DNA of 64,000 nt from Tenodera sinensis (taxonomy: Eukaryota > Arthropoda > Insecta > Mantodea > Mantidae). The stretch is taken from NCBI GenBank assembly GCA_030765045.1, contig CM060965.1:62128787-62192786 (forward strand). Direction: 5' to 3'. The notes beneath the pieces were generated by a model. It was given only the letters and a program-made list of their open reading frames with translations. It ran no database searches and was not told the origin of the DNA. Below, one piece after another: positions 27,550 to 38,157 of the stretch (position 1 is its first letter; every line of letters begins with the position of its first letter). The translations under genes and the position numbers were made by a program.

Positions 27550-28197
27550 GTTAAGTCTTATAACAGCAGCAATAAACTTCACCGACTGAGAAGTAGGAAA
27601 ACAAGCGAACCCACATGATGTGAGCTTTATTAGCTGACATCATTTACCTTCCACCTGTATTTATCCTTTTATCATCATTTACAACGTCTCTCTTTGGAAA
27701 TGTTTGATACGACATATAAAGCGCACACACAGAACACATAAGGCACAGTTTTTTGAAGTATTTGTAGAGATTTCTAATTACTTCGGAGAAATACGAAGCA
27801 CTGGACTATGAATTAGCCAAGACAAAGAGAAGCAGCAAACAAAAGGGTAAAAATACGTGTTCCTGTCGTACTCTGGCCAGTTGACGTATGTACTGTAACC
27901 AAGATGTAAACAAAAGCTTGAAGACTAGCGTGACATTTCCATTATTTCATTCAATTAACAGGCAACCGACTCTTTCAGAGTGTGCCAGCTCAAAGAGCAC
28001 GAAGATATGCTTTGTACGTAACTGCGTGCGTTTCTAAACATAAATTATTATTCACAAACAGGAATGATAAGCAAAGTCTATCCGTTCACAGTTAAAAGAT
28101 AATCACACTGTTAATTAAAATGTCAGTTAGGAGACAGGTAAATGCATTCGGTTTTAGGTGCGTTTGCTGACGTGAGGTGTGGATCTAGATGTTGATT
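27550..28197. other. No recognised feature
   Basis: Nothing supported. Confidence 0.45.
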
Positions 28198-28710
28198 ACT
28201 TTTCTACTGCGTATAGTCAGTAGAGGAAGTATTGTATTCGATCCAAAATTTTGATGTCGAGACTTCACCGGAAATATATATTTTGTGGCCCCCTGAATAA
28301 AATAAAACTGCTTTAGAAAAAGATCCGTGCGAGCGCGCGTGTGTGTCTGTCAGTCTTTGAACAGCATAACTCAAAAACGAAAAGTCGGTTAAAAACCAAA
28401 GTTAGTATTTAAATTGAATATCTTTCAAAGATGCGGCACGAAGATTTTGAAGAAAATTTCTCCACCGCAAATTACCTTTTAGTTTGATTTTCTCAAACAT
28501 GGCTTTAATGATTTTGATTAAAATGTCATCTGTTTATGGCAAATGAAATCTATATTATAATTTTCTGGCTATGGCCTATGTAATCCTCTTTAATCTAGAT
28601 GACTTTTGCATAACTGGTAAACCGTAAGAGATAGAGCAAATCTTACTGCACAGAAAATGTTCATCTCGTTAAAACACAAGTTATGGCCATCTATAATTAA
28701 AAAAATACTT
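28198..28710 (+). repeat. Family A repeat, 3'-truncated copy
   Basis: It begins with the terminal hairpin ('actgcgtatagtcagtagagg') and runs through 'ttcaccggaaatatatattttg', 'ggccccctgaataaaataaa', a short GCGC/GT tract, 'cataactcaaaaacgaaaag' and 'ggtaaaccgtaagagatag', then fades near 28710. At 28290-28305 it shows the uninterrupted version of the site where the collagen-bearing LTR element inserted in the copy at 58833. Confidence 0.88.
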
Positions 28711-29684
28711 GTTAAAACTGTTGAAATTTGGACCAAATAGGTAGCAAATTAAGGCTGATTTTTACTCAGATGAAGCCGTATAGATTTCACGAGTACACTA
28801 CAACGGATTATGGACACTTGTTTTCTCTTTATTTCATAAAGTTGGAGAAATGCAGATACCTTTAGCAAGCAAGCGCTGCCACTGACAGATGGGGGAACAC
28901 ACTTGATGGGAAGGTCAACCTGCCGCTAGTAGTGCCTGCTCTCTCCTTCCGGTGTCGCTGCGAAGTTGTTGCCACATTACGTAAACGGTTTTAGCTTTTC
29001 TAGTAATACACCACTTATTTAAACTCTAATAAACAAGACTAACAACCAAACGTCGTTACGTTTATTTCAACATTAAATAAAATAAAATATAAATCCAAAA
29101 AATGTTGATAACTGTAAATGAATACTGAAGATATGAACGCTTGATGGCGAACGAGAGGGAGGGATATCACAGTCGTGAGTGAACATGTGTGTAAGTCAGT
29201 TATTTGGGCCGTGTTGCGATTTCGTAACTTGAGCGCAAATTTCGTTTATGCAAGGCTTATACAGGGCGAGCCAGAATAACACCAAACCATTTTAAGGGAT
29301 TCTATTTGAATATATTCTTACAGTGAATGTATATCCGCGAACTTCTTGTTATTGTGCTAAAGGACCATGGTATTTTTGAATCGCCACATCGGGTTAGATG
29401 AAATTCTGTCACACAGATCCTTATTCCTCCTTCGGCACTGGAATATCGCTTATGTTTTTTTTTTTCTTCCATTTTGGAATATCGCTTGTATTCTACTTTA
29501 ACACTGTTTATAATGCCAGTAACCTAAAGCCTCCGTTTTTTTACTTAAATGGTAAAGGACTCGGTCGCACTTTGTGACTATCTGTGGTTCCGGTATACCG
29601 GTATAACTAAACTGCTACGTTTACTTGAAGGACTTTCACTTTAACAGCATAATGTAAAAATGTTCCATTTTGAGAGGTAGAATT
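28711..29684. other. No recognised gene
   Basis: Includes 'tacagggcgagccagaataac' near 29268, reminiscent of DNA-transposon ends, and a short perfect palindrome ccggtataccgg near 29596. Neither could be extended into an element. Confidence 0.4.
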
Positions 29685-29778
29685 CGAACTGAAAAATGCC
29701 ACAGCTGGGATGTGAACTACAGCCCCTCCGCTTATCAGGAGGGTGGGACAGAACAACGAGGCCAGTCAGAGTAGGCAG
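29685..29778 (-). other. tRNA-like sequence (SINE head or tRNA pseudogene)
   Basis: On the minus strand a stem-loop 'cctcctgataagcggagg' is followed by a B-box-like 'gtagttcacatccc'. The full cloverleaf is not preserved, so I take it for a SINE head or decayed tRNA copy. Confidence 0.35.
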
Positions 29779-30439
29779 TGACTAATTGGATGGATGTTTC
29801 GCAGTGAGCCATTGAAGAAGCCGAATATAGTTTTACGGTGAAAGGTCGGCATAAAATTATTCTTTAATAATTTCTTAAGAAAGTCAACAAGACGCGGCCC
29901 ATACCAGCAACAAGAAAGAAGTAATGGACAAACCGTGGAAGTCTACGTCATAATTTAAGATGTATATTAAATTTTCTGCGAATAGCAAGCAAGCAGCGAC
30001 CCACTTTCCTCACAATCACTTAAGTCTCCTGTATTTCTCTTGTACCTACAACAAAGTATGCAGATAACCAAAGGGTTTCTGAAAACCTATATTCTGCTTA
30101 ACATCACTTAACCCGAAGCTTTTCTAAAAGTAGTTTGTAGGACATTAGGTAACGAGTCATGTGAATGTAACATTACAGTATGCATATTTATACGGAACAC
30201 TTGTTTTAAAGAAGTACTTAAGTAGAATTTCAACATGTGCATCTTAATTTCAATCACATTTTGCATATCCAAATGGTACATTAAATATATGAAATACTTG
30301 TTATAGAATTCACAGAAAATCTTAAGTATGAGCAAGAGATTTTTGCCACTCTCGATATATGCGCATTGATATATCTTAATGTCATATATTTTAAGTTTCT
30401 CTACTACGCACTTTAAGTAAATAGGCGTATTGTACTTTG
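29779..30439. other. No recognised gene; traces of family A near 30035-30100
   Basis: 'tcttgtacctacaacaaag' and 'tttctgaaaacc' near 30037-30085 recall the 3' part of family A. The match is too short to delimit. Confidence 0.35.
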
Positions 30440-30808
30440 CTCAATAATTTAATACAAAGACTTCAAAGAAATTTGTTTGGAGACACTTTGAATGAAAAAA
30501 GAAAAAACACACACGCATTTTGAGAAAAAGCTCCCTGTCTTACTGTGCTTCTCTCCGGATAACCCAAAAACCACAACTTAAATTTTGTATTTAAGTTCAG
30601 CGACCTACAAGGATGGAACATGACGATTTTGTATAAAATGCCCCCACTTCGAACCGCCCTTCACATGGAAAACTTTGATTTTCTGAAACATTAGTAATAA
30701 TTTTGACTAATTTATTATATGATTGATAAATACAAAAAAACTTACTCTAGAGAAAAGATCTCGTTAAAACATGAAATTTATGTCAAACACATTTTTTGTG
30801 GAAATAAC
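30440..30808 (+). repeat. Family A repeat, internal fragment
   Basis: Decayed 'gaaaaagctccctgtctt', 'gtatttaagttcagcg', 'cccttcacatggaaaac' and 'aagatctcgttaaaacatg' landmarks occur in family A order, with internal gaps. A SINE-A tail follows directly. Confidence 0.6.
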
Positions 30809-30864
30809 TACCGCACGCGGCGCTGTATGCAGGAAAAGCGGGCGTTAAACACTACTAATAAAAA
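30809..30864 (+). mobile_element. SINE-A 3' tail fragment
   Basis: 'gcgggcgttaaacactacta' and the preceding 'cgcggcgctgtatgcaggaa' match the tail of SINE-A. Head and body are absent, consistent with a 5'-truncated copy. Confidence 0.7.
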
Positions 30865-31606
30865 TCTGATCTGTTCCACTCACATGACTTTCTCTACTCT
30901 TGTACTAACAATTCTTACATACTCTTATACCTATATCTTCTTCGTGTTAGTTGAGATAAACATTTACAGAAATTATCTTATTGCTTATTTCCTTGTAGGT
31001 GCAAGGGGAATATGGGAATACAGTAGCCTTTGAGTGATAGTCAAATCTTTTAAAGCTTTGAGATCCCGTTCTCTCTGCACGCTTAACATATAAAAAAATG
31101 AACAGGGATGTTTCATATCAAGAAAATATAAGTTTTCCGAAACCGACAAAAATAAAAAGGAATATGTCCAAAATTCTACAAAAAAAATTTATTCAGACAT
31201 AAAATTATGTTTTAGCGAGATCTACATTTTTTGCACAGTAAGATTTTGTGTATCTCTTACGGTTTACTGTTTATTCCAAAGTCATCCAGAGTAAACAGGA
31301 CTACATAGGTTATAGCCAGAAAGTTCAAGATAGGTATACTTATACATTTCATTTGTCATACAAATATCTTAAACACATGGCATTTTAATCAAAATCGTTA
31401 GAGCCATTTTCAAGAAAATCAAATTTTTCGATAACTTTTCCCTGTAAAGGGTAGTTTAGGCTGGGGCTGTTTTCTTCAAAATCTTCGTGTCGCATCCTTG
31501 AAAGACATTAAACTTAAACAGCAACTTTGGTTTTTAACCGACTGTTCGTTTTTTAATTATGCTGTCCACACGCACGCACGAACGCACGCACGCACGCACA
31601 CACACA

Positions 31607-31675
<69 letters not shown>

Positions 31676-31798
31676 CTTTTTCTAATAGTTTTTTTTTAAG
31701 TTCAGGGGGCCGGCCTCAAAACATATTTCTGGTGAAATCTCGACATCGAATTTTTGGGTGGAATACAATACTTTCTCTACTTACCAGTAGAGAAAATA
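30864..31798 (-). repeat. Family A repeat, near full-length (minus)
   Basis: Read on the minus strand it starts with the terminal hairpin at 31765-31797, contains the 'accggaaat', 'gacagcataatt' and 'cgttagagcc' landmarks, and ends with 'agtagagaaagtcatgtgag' at 30883. A long CA tract lies at the usual internal position. It forms an inverted pair with the next copy. Frames overlapping it are repeat artefacts. Confidence 0.92.
31567..31673. repeat. (CA)n microsatellite inside family A
   Basis: CACG units grade into about 75 bp of CA. It is the complement of the GT tracts in plus-strand copies. Confidence 0.95.
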
Positions 31799-31945
31799 AA
31801 AATGGAAATAGCTGTTTCTGACATAGTTATTTGTTTAAATTTCAAAATACTTAGAATATATATTTTGAAGATCAAAATTTTGTGATTTTCAGCAAGGACA
31901 CTGTCTCTTTAGTAAAGAAACTGATAGCTTTTCTTACACATTACT

Positions 31946-32792
31946 TTTTACTTTCTCTACTACGTATAGTAAAGAAGAAGTATTGTATTCCACCCAAAAA
32001 TTCGATGTCGATATTTCACCGGAAATATATGTTTTGAGGCACCCTGAATCCAAGAATTTTTAGAAAAAGGCCATTTGGCGTGTCTGTGTGTCAGTCTGTG
32101 GACAGCATAACTCAAAAACAAAACGTCGGTTAAAAACCAAAGTTGGTAATTAGGTTTATTGTCATTGAAGGACACGACATGCAGATTTTGAAGAAAATTG
32201 ATTCACCCTAAACTACCCTTCACATGAAAAAAATTTGATTTTCTTGAAAATGACTTAACGATTTTGATTAAAATGTCATGTGTTTGAGGTATTTTTATGA
32301 AAAATGAAATGTATATCTTGAATTTTCTGGCTATAGCCTCTATAGCCGTATTTGTCCTGGATGACTTTTACATAACTGGTAAACCGTAAGAGATAGACCA
32401 AATCTTACTGTACGAAAAATGTAGATCTTGCTAAAATACACAGTTTATGTCAAATTTTTTTTTGTAGAGTGAAACATTTCTGAGATATGCCTTATTATTT
32501 ATATGAGTTTTGGAGAACTTAACTTCTATGAAATATAACATCGTTACTCATTTTTGTATATATTAACCATATAAAGAGAACGGGATCTCAAAGCTTTAAA
32601 AGATTTGAATATCGCACAAAGCCTACTGTATTCTAATATTCTCCTTGCTCTACAAGGAAATAAGCAATAAGATCATTTCTGCAAATGTTTATCTCAACTA
32701 ACACGAAGAGGGTATAGGATTTACAGTTTGTAAGAATGGTTAGTAAAAGGGTAGGTAGAGAAAGTCATGCGAGTACAAAATATCTGATTTTT
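31946..32792 (+). repeat. Family A repeat, reference-quality full copy
   Basis: It begins 'actttctctactacgtatag' (a hairpin of the terminal motif and its complement) and runs through 'tgtattccaccc', 'ttcaccggaaatatatg', 'ttttgaggc', a short GT site, 'cagcataactcaaaaac', 'cggttaaaaaccaaagttgg', 'aaactaccctt', 'ggtaaaccgtaagagatag', 'agaacgggatctcaaagc' and 'tctacaaggaaataagc'. It ends in 'gtagagaaagtcatgcgag'. The motif ACTTTCTCTACT therefore occurs at both ends in inverted orientation. It is about 0.85 kb with no coding capacity, and at least a dozen full or partial copies lie in this window. I could not place it in a named superfamily. Confidence 0.92.
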
Positions 32793-33989
32793 TCAGTTAC
32801 ATACCTAATGTTGTTGAATTATACGTACTAACCAAGAGTTAGGAAACGTAGATGTTTATTACGACTTTTAGTCCGAGTTATGCTTCTTACGAAATCCGCA
32901 CTGCCGTGTTTCAACGAGACAATACGATGATAGATACATATAAGCCGATAACAGTTTCGTTTCGCTCCATTAGTTCACAATAGCTTTGCAATCTTCAAGT
33001 CAGGTGGAAGAACAATAAATTGGATAACCGTGCCCGTTCCCTTTCTACTGAGGCCCCAACTAAAATGGAAAACTCAGCGAGCACTATATCGTTCGAGGTT
33101 GGCTTGGAAAAATCTAATCATAGTATGGGAACAAAAAGCAGAAAAACGGAAATAAGTTGAAGAAAACGCCGGCCTTTTATGTAATTCCTTGCGGAAGGTC
33201 TACAATTTAGTGTTCAAGTAATTTCGTAATTTCCTTTTTTATCCAAGTAAAAAGGAAAAGCATAAAAAGAATGATGGTCATCTATATCGTATTTTTCTTG
33301 ATTATAATATACATTTAACCAAAAAGTTTGTCCGCTAATTGATAGTTACTGTAACATTACAACCATTACAATTTGTGATATTAATTTACCTCTCCTTCAG
33401 CACCCAAACGACAGTACTTGAATTTCGTATAACTAGATGAACTTTGCTTGACTTTTCTGGAGTAGGTATATCAATAGCATCTAGACTGCTTTTAAAATTC
33501 TCCGTGATAAACCGTGAAAATCATCTTCTTCACTCAGTTTGCTCTAAGTTTACACGTAAAACTCGCATCCAAAATTGAAAAATATAACAATGCCCTTTTT
33601 TTTTTCTTTCAAAGCTGACATTACTCTTTCTCTAACATATCCTCCCTTCGGTTGTGTTCCAACTTGAGCCTCTCGTTACTAAACCTCTACTTTTGTAACT
33701 AATACTCTAAATATCTATTAACAATGTTTAAAACTCCTCTTCTTGACTTAGGACTGAATAATGTGAGTATTCAGTGCTCTGAGCTTGTACTATGTAGCTA
33801 TCTTATAGGATTTTTTCACCATTTGTACATTTATTTTTGGCATAGTGGTTGTTGAGCAATTTATTGCTTCGATGGAAGTTATGATAAAGAGTTTCTGATT
33901 TCCTCCCAGGCCTTTAGGGAATTTGTCACAATAAAGGACCACGAAGAAACTAATTTAATGTATTCTAAACACTAAACACCTAGTGCAAC
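32793..33989. other. No recognised feature
   Basis: AT-rich and unassigned. Confidence 0.45.
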
Positions 33990-34073
33990 ATCCCAGGAAG
34001 GGCCAAGGGTTGCCGCCCAGCCGCTGCGTCCCCAACCTCTGTCCACTGCAGGCGTCATTGGTGGGGTGCAGTA
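33990..34073 (-). mobile_element. SINE-B 3' fragment
   Basis: 'cgcccagccgctgcgtcccc', 'gtccactgcaggcgtcat' and 'ggtggggtgcag' are the complement of the 3' part of the SINE at 46679-47022. It is 5'-truncated. Confidence 0.78.
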
Positions 34074-34269
34074 TTGAATTAATTGAATTAGGTAAACATC
34101 TAACCAAATATTTAGGAAAGGAAAGAGTAATAAAAGGATTTCGCAGGGTGGGAGGCAGTAATCTATGACATTAACTCGTCTAGCTCTTAAACGAGGTGCC
34201 GTAGCACAAAACTTACCTTAACAGAAAGAGCTTAAAATAATGTTATCTATCAGCTCCCAAAGCTTGTCG

Positions 34270-34690
34270 GTCTAATTTTGGGACACCTATATATAAGAGT
34301 ACTGTCCCTTGTATCCTCAAAGGTCTTCCAGCCATCTTATCCTGGGCTTCCTACGGATCTTGTTCCTATTGGCCTGTATGTCATCTGTACTGTCAGTGTT
34401 GAATTGCCATTCTTTCTAGATGCCCTTTCCATTTTCACTTGTAATTTCTCAGTTTGTCACTAATATTAAAATGTTTAATTATTGACGCATATCTTAATTT
34501 TTGGTGTGATAAAAGTATGGATCACTCTTTAACTACCCTTAAGAATTTCTTTCTGTAACCTATATTTTCCTTTCTTGCTTTCTTACTGTCATCCACAGTT
34601 CCCATCCGTAGGATAAGATGAATAGATACCGCCATATTACGTTTCAACCTTGTTACCTCTTCTTACTTGATTTCTTAGAGTATGATTAAT
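34270..34690 (-). pseudogene. LINE reverse transcriptase C-terminal remnant
   Basis: Minus-strand translation near 34560-34650 gives 'SYGWELWMTVRKQERKI', recalling the LINE 'LYGSExWxLxxKxxxKI' block. Near 34310-34380 it gives 'GTRSVGSPG*DGWKTFED', recalling 'RxVGRPRxRWxEDVxxD' at the C terminus. Spacing and order are right for a LINE polymerase 3' end. Stops and shifts show it is dead, and no catalytic RT motif is present. Confidence 0.6.
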
Positions 34691-34790
34691 GGTGCCACAA
34701 ATACTTCGAAATTTATTTCCTTTAATATAAATAATACGCTCTTTATCATAGCAAACATAGCTTTTTAAAAGCGTATTTTAACCATACCGC

Positions 34791-35023
34791 GGCCGTGCCG
34801 TAGTCGAGTGGTTAGCCCATTCGCTTCTCACCAAAGCGGCTCGGGTTCGATCTCAGGCAACCGCATGTGGGATTTGTGATGGACGAAGCGGCGCTGTCGA
34901 GGGCTTCTTCCAGTTTCCCCCGCCATCTCATTCCACCTGTCCTCCATCTTCATTCCATGTACCATCAGTGTCACCACCTGCGGTGCCGTAGTAGCAAAAG
35001 CGGGTGTTAAACACTATAAAAAA
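34791..35023 (+). mobile_element. SINE-A, near full-length
   Basis: A tRNA-like head with A box 'tagtcgagtgg' and B box 'gggttcgatctc' is followed by a body with 'tgtcctccatcttcattcc' and 'ccatcagtgtcaccacctgc'. The tail is 'gcaaaagcgggtgttaaacac' followed by A/T-rich bases. Pol III internal promoter boxes are intact or nearly so. Other copies lie at 22745-22980 (-) and 35862-36080 (-), with tail fragments at 30809 and 38108. Confidence 0.88.
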
Positions 35024-35861
35024 CCTACCTTTACCGACGATACAATTATTATCGAATATAGTGTGTCTGCCCTATTGCTTTGGTTTCTTAAGCTTTACTA
35101 GTGCTCTGAAGAAGATATGAAAATATCCCGGAGAAGATAAAAATAATTGCAATGAACTAATAAGAACCAAAACAATATTAAACTAAATTTGTTTATTAAT
35201 TTCAAGTCCCTAGATACCGTTTCTTAGGAGAAAGTAAACAGATGAATCGAAGTTAGCATATCAATTTATTTATTGGATAAGAAACCATTAATTAGTGTAG
35301 GTACCCCAGAAATGTTTAATGATTATGCCTTCGGGAAACTGGCCAGTGGCACTCGGTTTTAAACACCGTTATCCGAGGGTATAATCATTAATATAATACG
35401 AGTATAAATGATGTACAAATATCTATTATGAAGAGCTGTTTGGGTGAAATCCGGTTTGCACTTAATTAAGGAATTTAAATTCAGCAAACTGTGGCCTAGA
35501 ATGTTTTGCGGCATCGCCTTCTGCTATGCTATTTGAACATGAATGGAACTTCATAACTTATAGTGAATATTTTTCTGTCCTCATTAACATAGAAGACTTG
35601 TGCCTGTCACTCATAGTTTGTTTCTGTTGAATAACCCTGTGTCTATTGTTACATTAAATGCGCGTAACCATTCTCAGAATCTGAAAAGAATGTTGAAAAA
35701 TGGCATGAAAGACAGAAAAAAACCCATGGCTTGATTTTCTTAATAGATGAGTATATACGAACATTGAAGTCCCATTTATACACATCCTTAAACTATTCTG
35801 CTCACATTGAAAGTTTGAAACATTCCTTCGCTGTTATGCATTTGGGAGTAACCACGGATGT
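35024..35861. other. No recognised feature
   Basis: AT-rich spacer between two inverted SINE-A copies. Confidence 0.45.
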
Positions 35862-36080
35862 TTTTAAGTGTTCAGCGCCCGCAGGCAGTGACACTTATGG
35901 TACATGGAATGAAGATGGAGGACAGGTGCAATGGAATGGCGCGAGAAACCGGAGAACGCGGAGGAAAGCTACTACAGCGCCACTTCATCCACCATAAATC
36001 TCACACGCGGCTGCCTAGGATCGAACCTGGGCCGCTTAGGTGAGAAGCGAATGGTCTAACCACTCGGCTACGGCGTGACC
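35862..36080 (-). mobile_element. SINE-A, near full-length (minus)
   Basis: On the minus strand: head with A box 'tagccgagtgg' and B box 'aggttcgatcc', body 'cctgtcctccatcttcattc', and a tail beginning 'gggcgctgaacac'. It is in inverted orientation to the copy at 34791, about 0.8 kb away. Open frames across it are artefacts. Confidence 0.88.
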
Positions 36081-36159
36081 AAAAACGGATGTGAGATACC
36101 CTTGTGTTCTAACCGGAAAAGTACGAATTGGTTGGGGAATTTAATGTCATAAAGACGAG

Positions 36160-36345
36160 TTGGTCATGGTAGCATAGTGGTTAGAGCAGCCACTCGTTAA
36201 GTGGAAGATCCGTGGCTCAAATCCGGACTATGGCATGGAATTTTTCAATCCTGACTTCACCTCTTAAACATTGTCAACACACGGCTTGTGTGTTTGAAAA
36301 CACCAGTAGTTTCTTGGCATAAATAAATAATAATTACCGTAAAAC
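36160..36345 (+). mobile_element. tRNA-derived SINE (distinct family)
   Basis: A tRNA-like head with A box 'tagcatagtgg', an anticodon-arm-like 'ccactcgttaagtgg' and a degenerate B box 'ggctcaaatcc' is followed by a short body and an (AAAT)-like tail near 36320-36340. The cloverleaf is imperfect and the loop lacks U33, so I call it a SINE rather than a tRNA gene. Confidence 0.55.
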
Positions 36346-36357
36346 AAGAAGTTGTAT

Positions 36358-36425
36358 GCCTCAGTAGTAGAGGGGCTAGTGTCCCCGTCTCTCGCATCAC
36401 CAAGGTTCAATTCCCCGACGGGGAG
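36358..36425 (+). pseudogene. tRNA-Asp pseudogene (tandem duplicate)
   Basis: This 68-nt sequence aligns end to end with the tRNA-Asp gene at 36899 ('gcctcag' for 'tcctcgg', 'ttccccgacggggag' for 'ttccccgccggggag'). Its anticodon stem no longer pairs, the loop reads CTC where the gene has GTC, the T stem is broken and about 4 nt are missing from the variable region. The 3' flank ('tttttatgttgt', later 'tcttcgtata') also matches the flank of the real gene, so a genomic segment was duplicated rather than a retrocopy made. Confidence 0.82.
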
Positions 36426-36898
36426 GAGTTTTTATGTTGTAGCATTGTACTGTATCGTCAGACGATTTTGCAATCTTCGTATACTACAAGTTTTATAAAG
36501 TTTCTATAATTGCTATTAGGCCTATTGTTCACATTTTATATGTATCACTTAAATATACAATTAAAACTAAGAATATTTAAATTACATATTAACCTGCATT
36601 GCATTTTACGTTCTTTTTCTGGTAAATTTATCCCTTTTTAGAATGTTTTAGTTTGTTTGATAGGTATTTTAGGCAAGTTATAACATAACTTCCGAGCACT
36701 AGTAATAATGCAGGTAATAGTTGAATTCGGTGCTAAAGAGTTTGTATTGCACAAACACAACCATCATAGAGAATGCACTATACTCTCTGATTCCTTGTAA
36801 GCAAGGATTAATATAAATTCCATTTGCTTTAGATATAACAGAGCAAAACACGAACAAAAATAAGCTTATATATAACTTGAAACTGAGGCAAGTTAAAA

Positions 36899-36970
36899 TC
36901 CTCGGTAGTATAGTGGTTAGTATCCCCGCCTGTCACGCGGGAGACCGGGGTTCGATTCCCCGCCGGGGAG
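36899..36970 (+). tRNA. tRNA-Asp (GUC)
   Basis: A complete 72-nt cloverleaf is visible. The acceptor is TCCTCGG paired with CCGGGGA with discriminator G, and the D arm contains 'tagtatagtggttagta' (A box). The anticodon stem CCCGC/GCGGG encloses loop CTGTCAC (anticodon GUC), and the T stem CGGGG/CCCCG encloses TTCGATT (B box). It matches the conserved metazoan tRNA-Asp. The encoded tRNA delivers aspartate at GAC and GAU codons. No intron is present and CCA is not encoded, as expected in eukaryotes. A T6 terminator follows within 5 nt. Confidence 0.95.
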
Positions 36971-36974
36971 GAAA

Positions 36975-36980
36975 TTTTTT
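36975..36980 (+). terminator. Pol III oligo-T terminator of tRNA-Asp
   Basis: Six T residues lie four bases after the mature 3' end of the tRNA, the usual RNA polymerase III stop signal. Confidence 0.85.
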
Positions 36981-37304
36981 ATGTTGTTGAATTGTGAACA
37001 TTTTTGTTGTATCGGCATAGGATTTTGAAATCTTCGTATAGGTTTATCAAAGTTTATGAAGTAGTTATAATGCTTATAACAATAATAAAACATGGAATAA
37101 AACTGAAATTCTGGTTTTCCATTGCAAAGATCGGTTAATCGTAGATTTAATGCTGTTATATATTATTATTCTAGTATTAGACGCTTTACTGTGAACAAGA
37201 ACTACTTCCAGTCCAAAAGAAGCCTAATATATTTAGAATTGATTTGGGGACTTGTCTAATTATTCACATTAATGAATTTTGTTCCCCGAATAGAAAAAAA
37301 AAAT

Positions 37305-37698
37305 TATCAAGAGGTGTGTGTGTGTGTATGTGTGTGTGTGTGCGCGCGTGCGCGCGTGCGCGTGCGCGTGTGCGTGTGCGTGTGCGTGTGTGTGAGAACA
37401 GCATAACCCAAAAACGAAAACTCGGTTAAAAACCAAAGTTGGTATTTAAGTATAATATCTTCCAAGGATGCGACACGAGTATTTTGAAGAAAATTTCCCC
37501 ACACTAAACTACCCTTTACATGCAAAAAGTTTTCGAAAGTTTTGATTTTCTCAAAAATGGCTGTAACGACTTTGATTAAAATATAGTATGTTTGAGATAT
37601 TTTTATGGCAAATTAAATGTATAGTATTTTTAATTTTCTAGCTATAGCTCACGTATTTCTGTTTACTCTTGATGACTTTTGCATAACTGGTAGACTGT

Positions 37699-37699
<1 letters not shown>
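37305..37699 (+). repeat. Family A repeat, partial (plus arm of inverted pair)
   Basis: It starts inside the element at a GT/GC-rich tract (37314-37397), then shows 'cataacccaaaaacgaaaac', 'aaaccaaagttgg', 'aaactaccctttacatg' and 'tgcataactggtag'. The 5' terminal hairpin is missing. Confidence 0.85.
37314..37397. repeat. (GT/GC)n microsatellite inside family A
   Basis: Alternating purine-pyrimidine tract: GT units, then GCGCGT, then GCGT. It is a potential Z-DNA former and lies at the common family A microsatellite site. Confidence 0.93.
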
Positions 37700-38062
<363 letters not shown>

Positions 38063-38107
38063 GTAAAAATTCCTTTTTGAAATATTTTATTTCGTGTGTC
38101 GTCAGAT

Positions 38108-38157
38108 CTACCACCTGCGTATGTCATGCGAACCGGCGTTAAACACTACTAAACAAA
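38108..38157 (+). mobile_element. SINE-A tail fragment
   Basis: 'ctaccacctgcgtatgtc' and 'ggcgttaaacactactaaac' match the SINE-A 3' tail, although the copy is decayed and short. Confidence 0.55.

Noticed and set aside
36160..36240. Functional tRNA gene
   Set aside because: The T arm is degenerate, the loop lacks U33 and a body with an AAAT-like tail follows, so a SINE is the better call.
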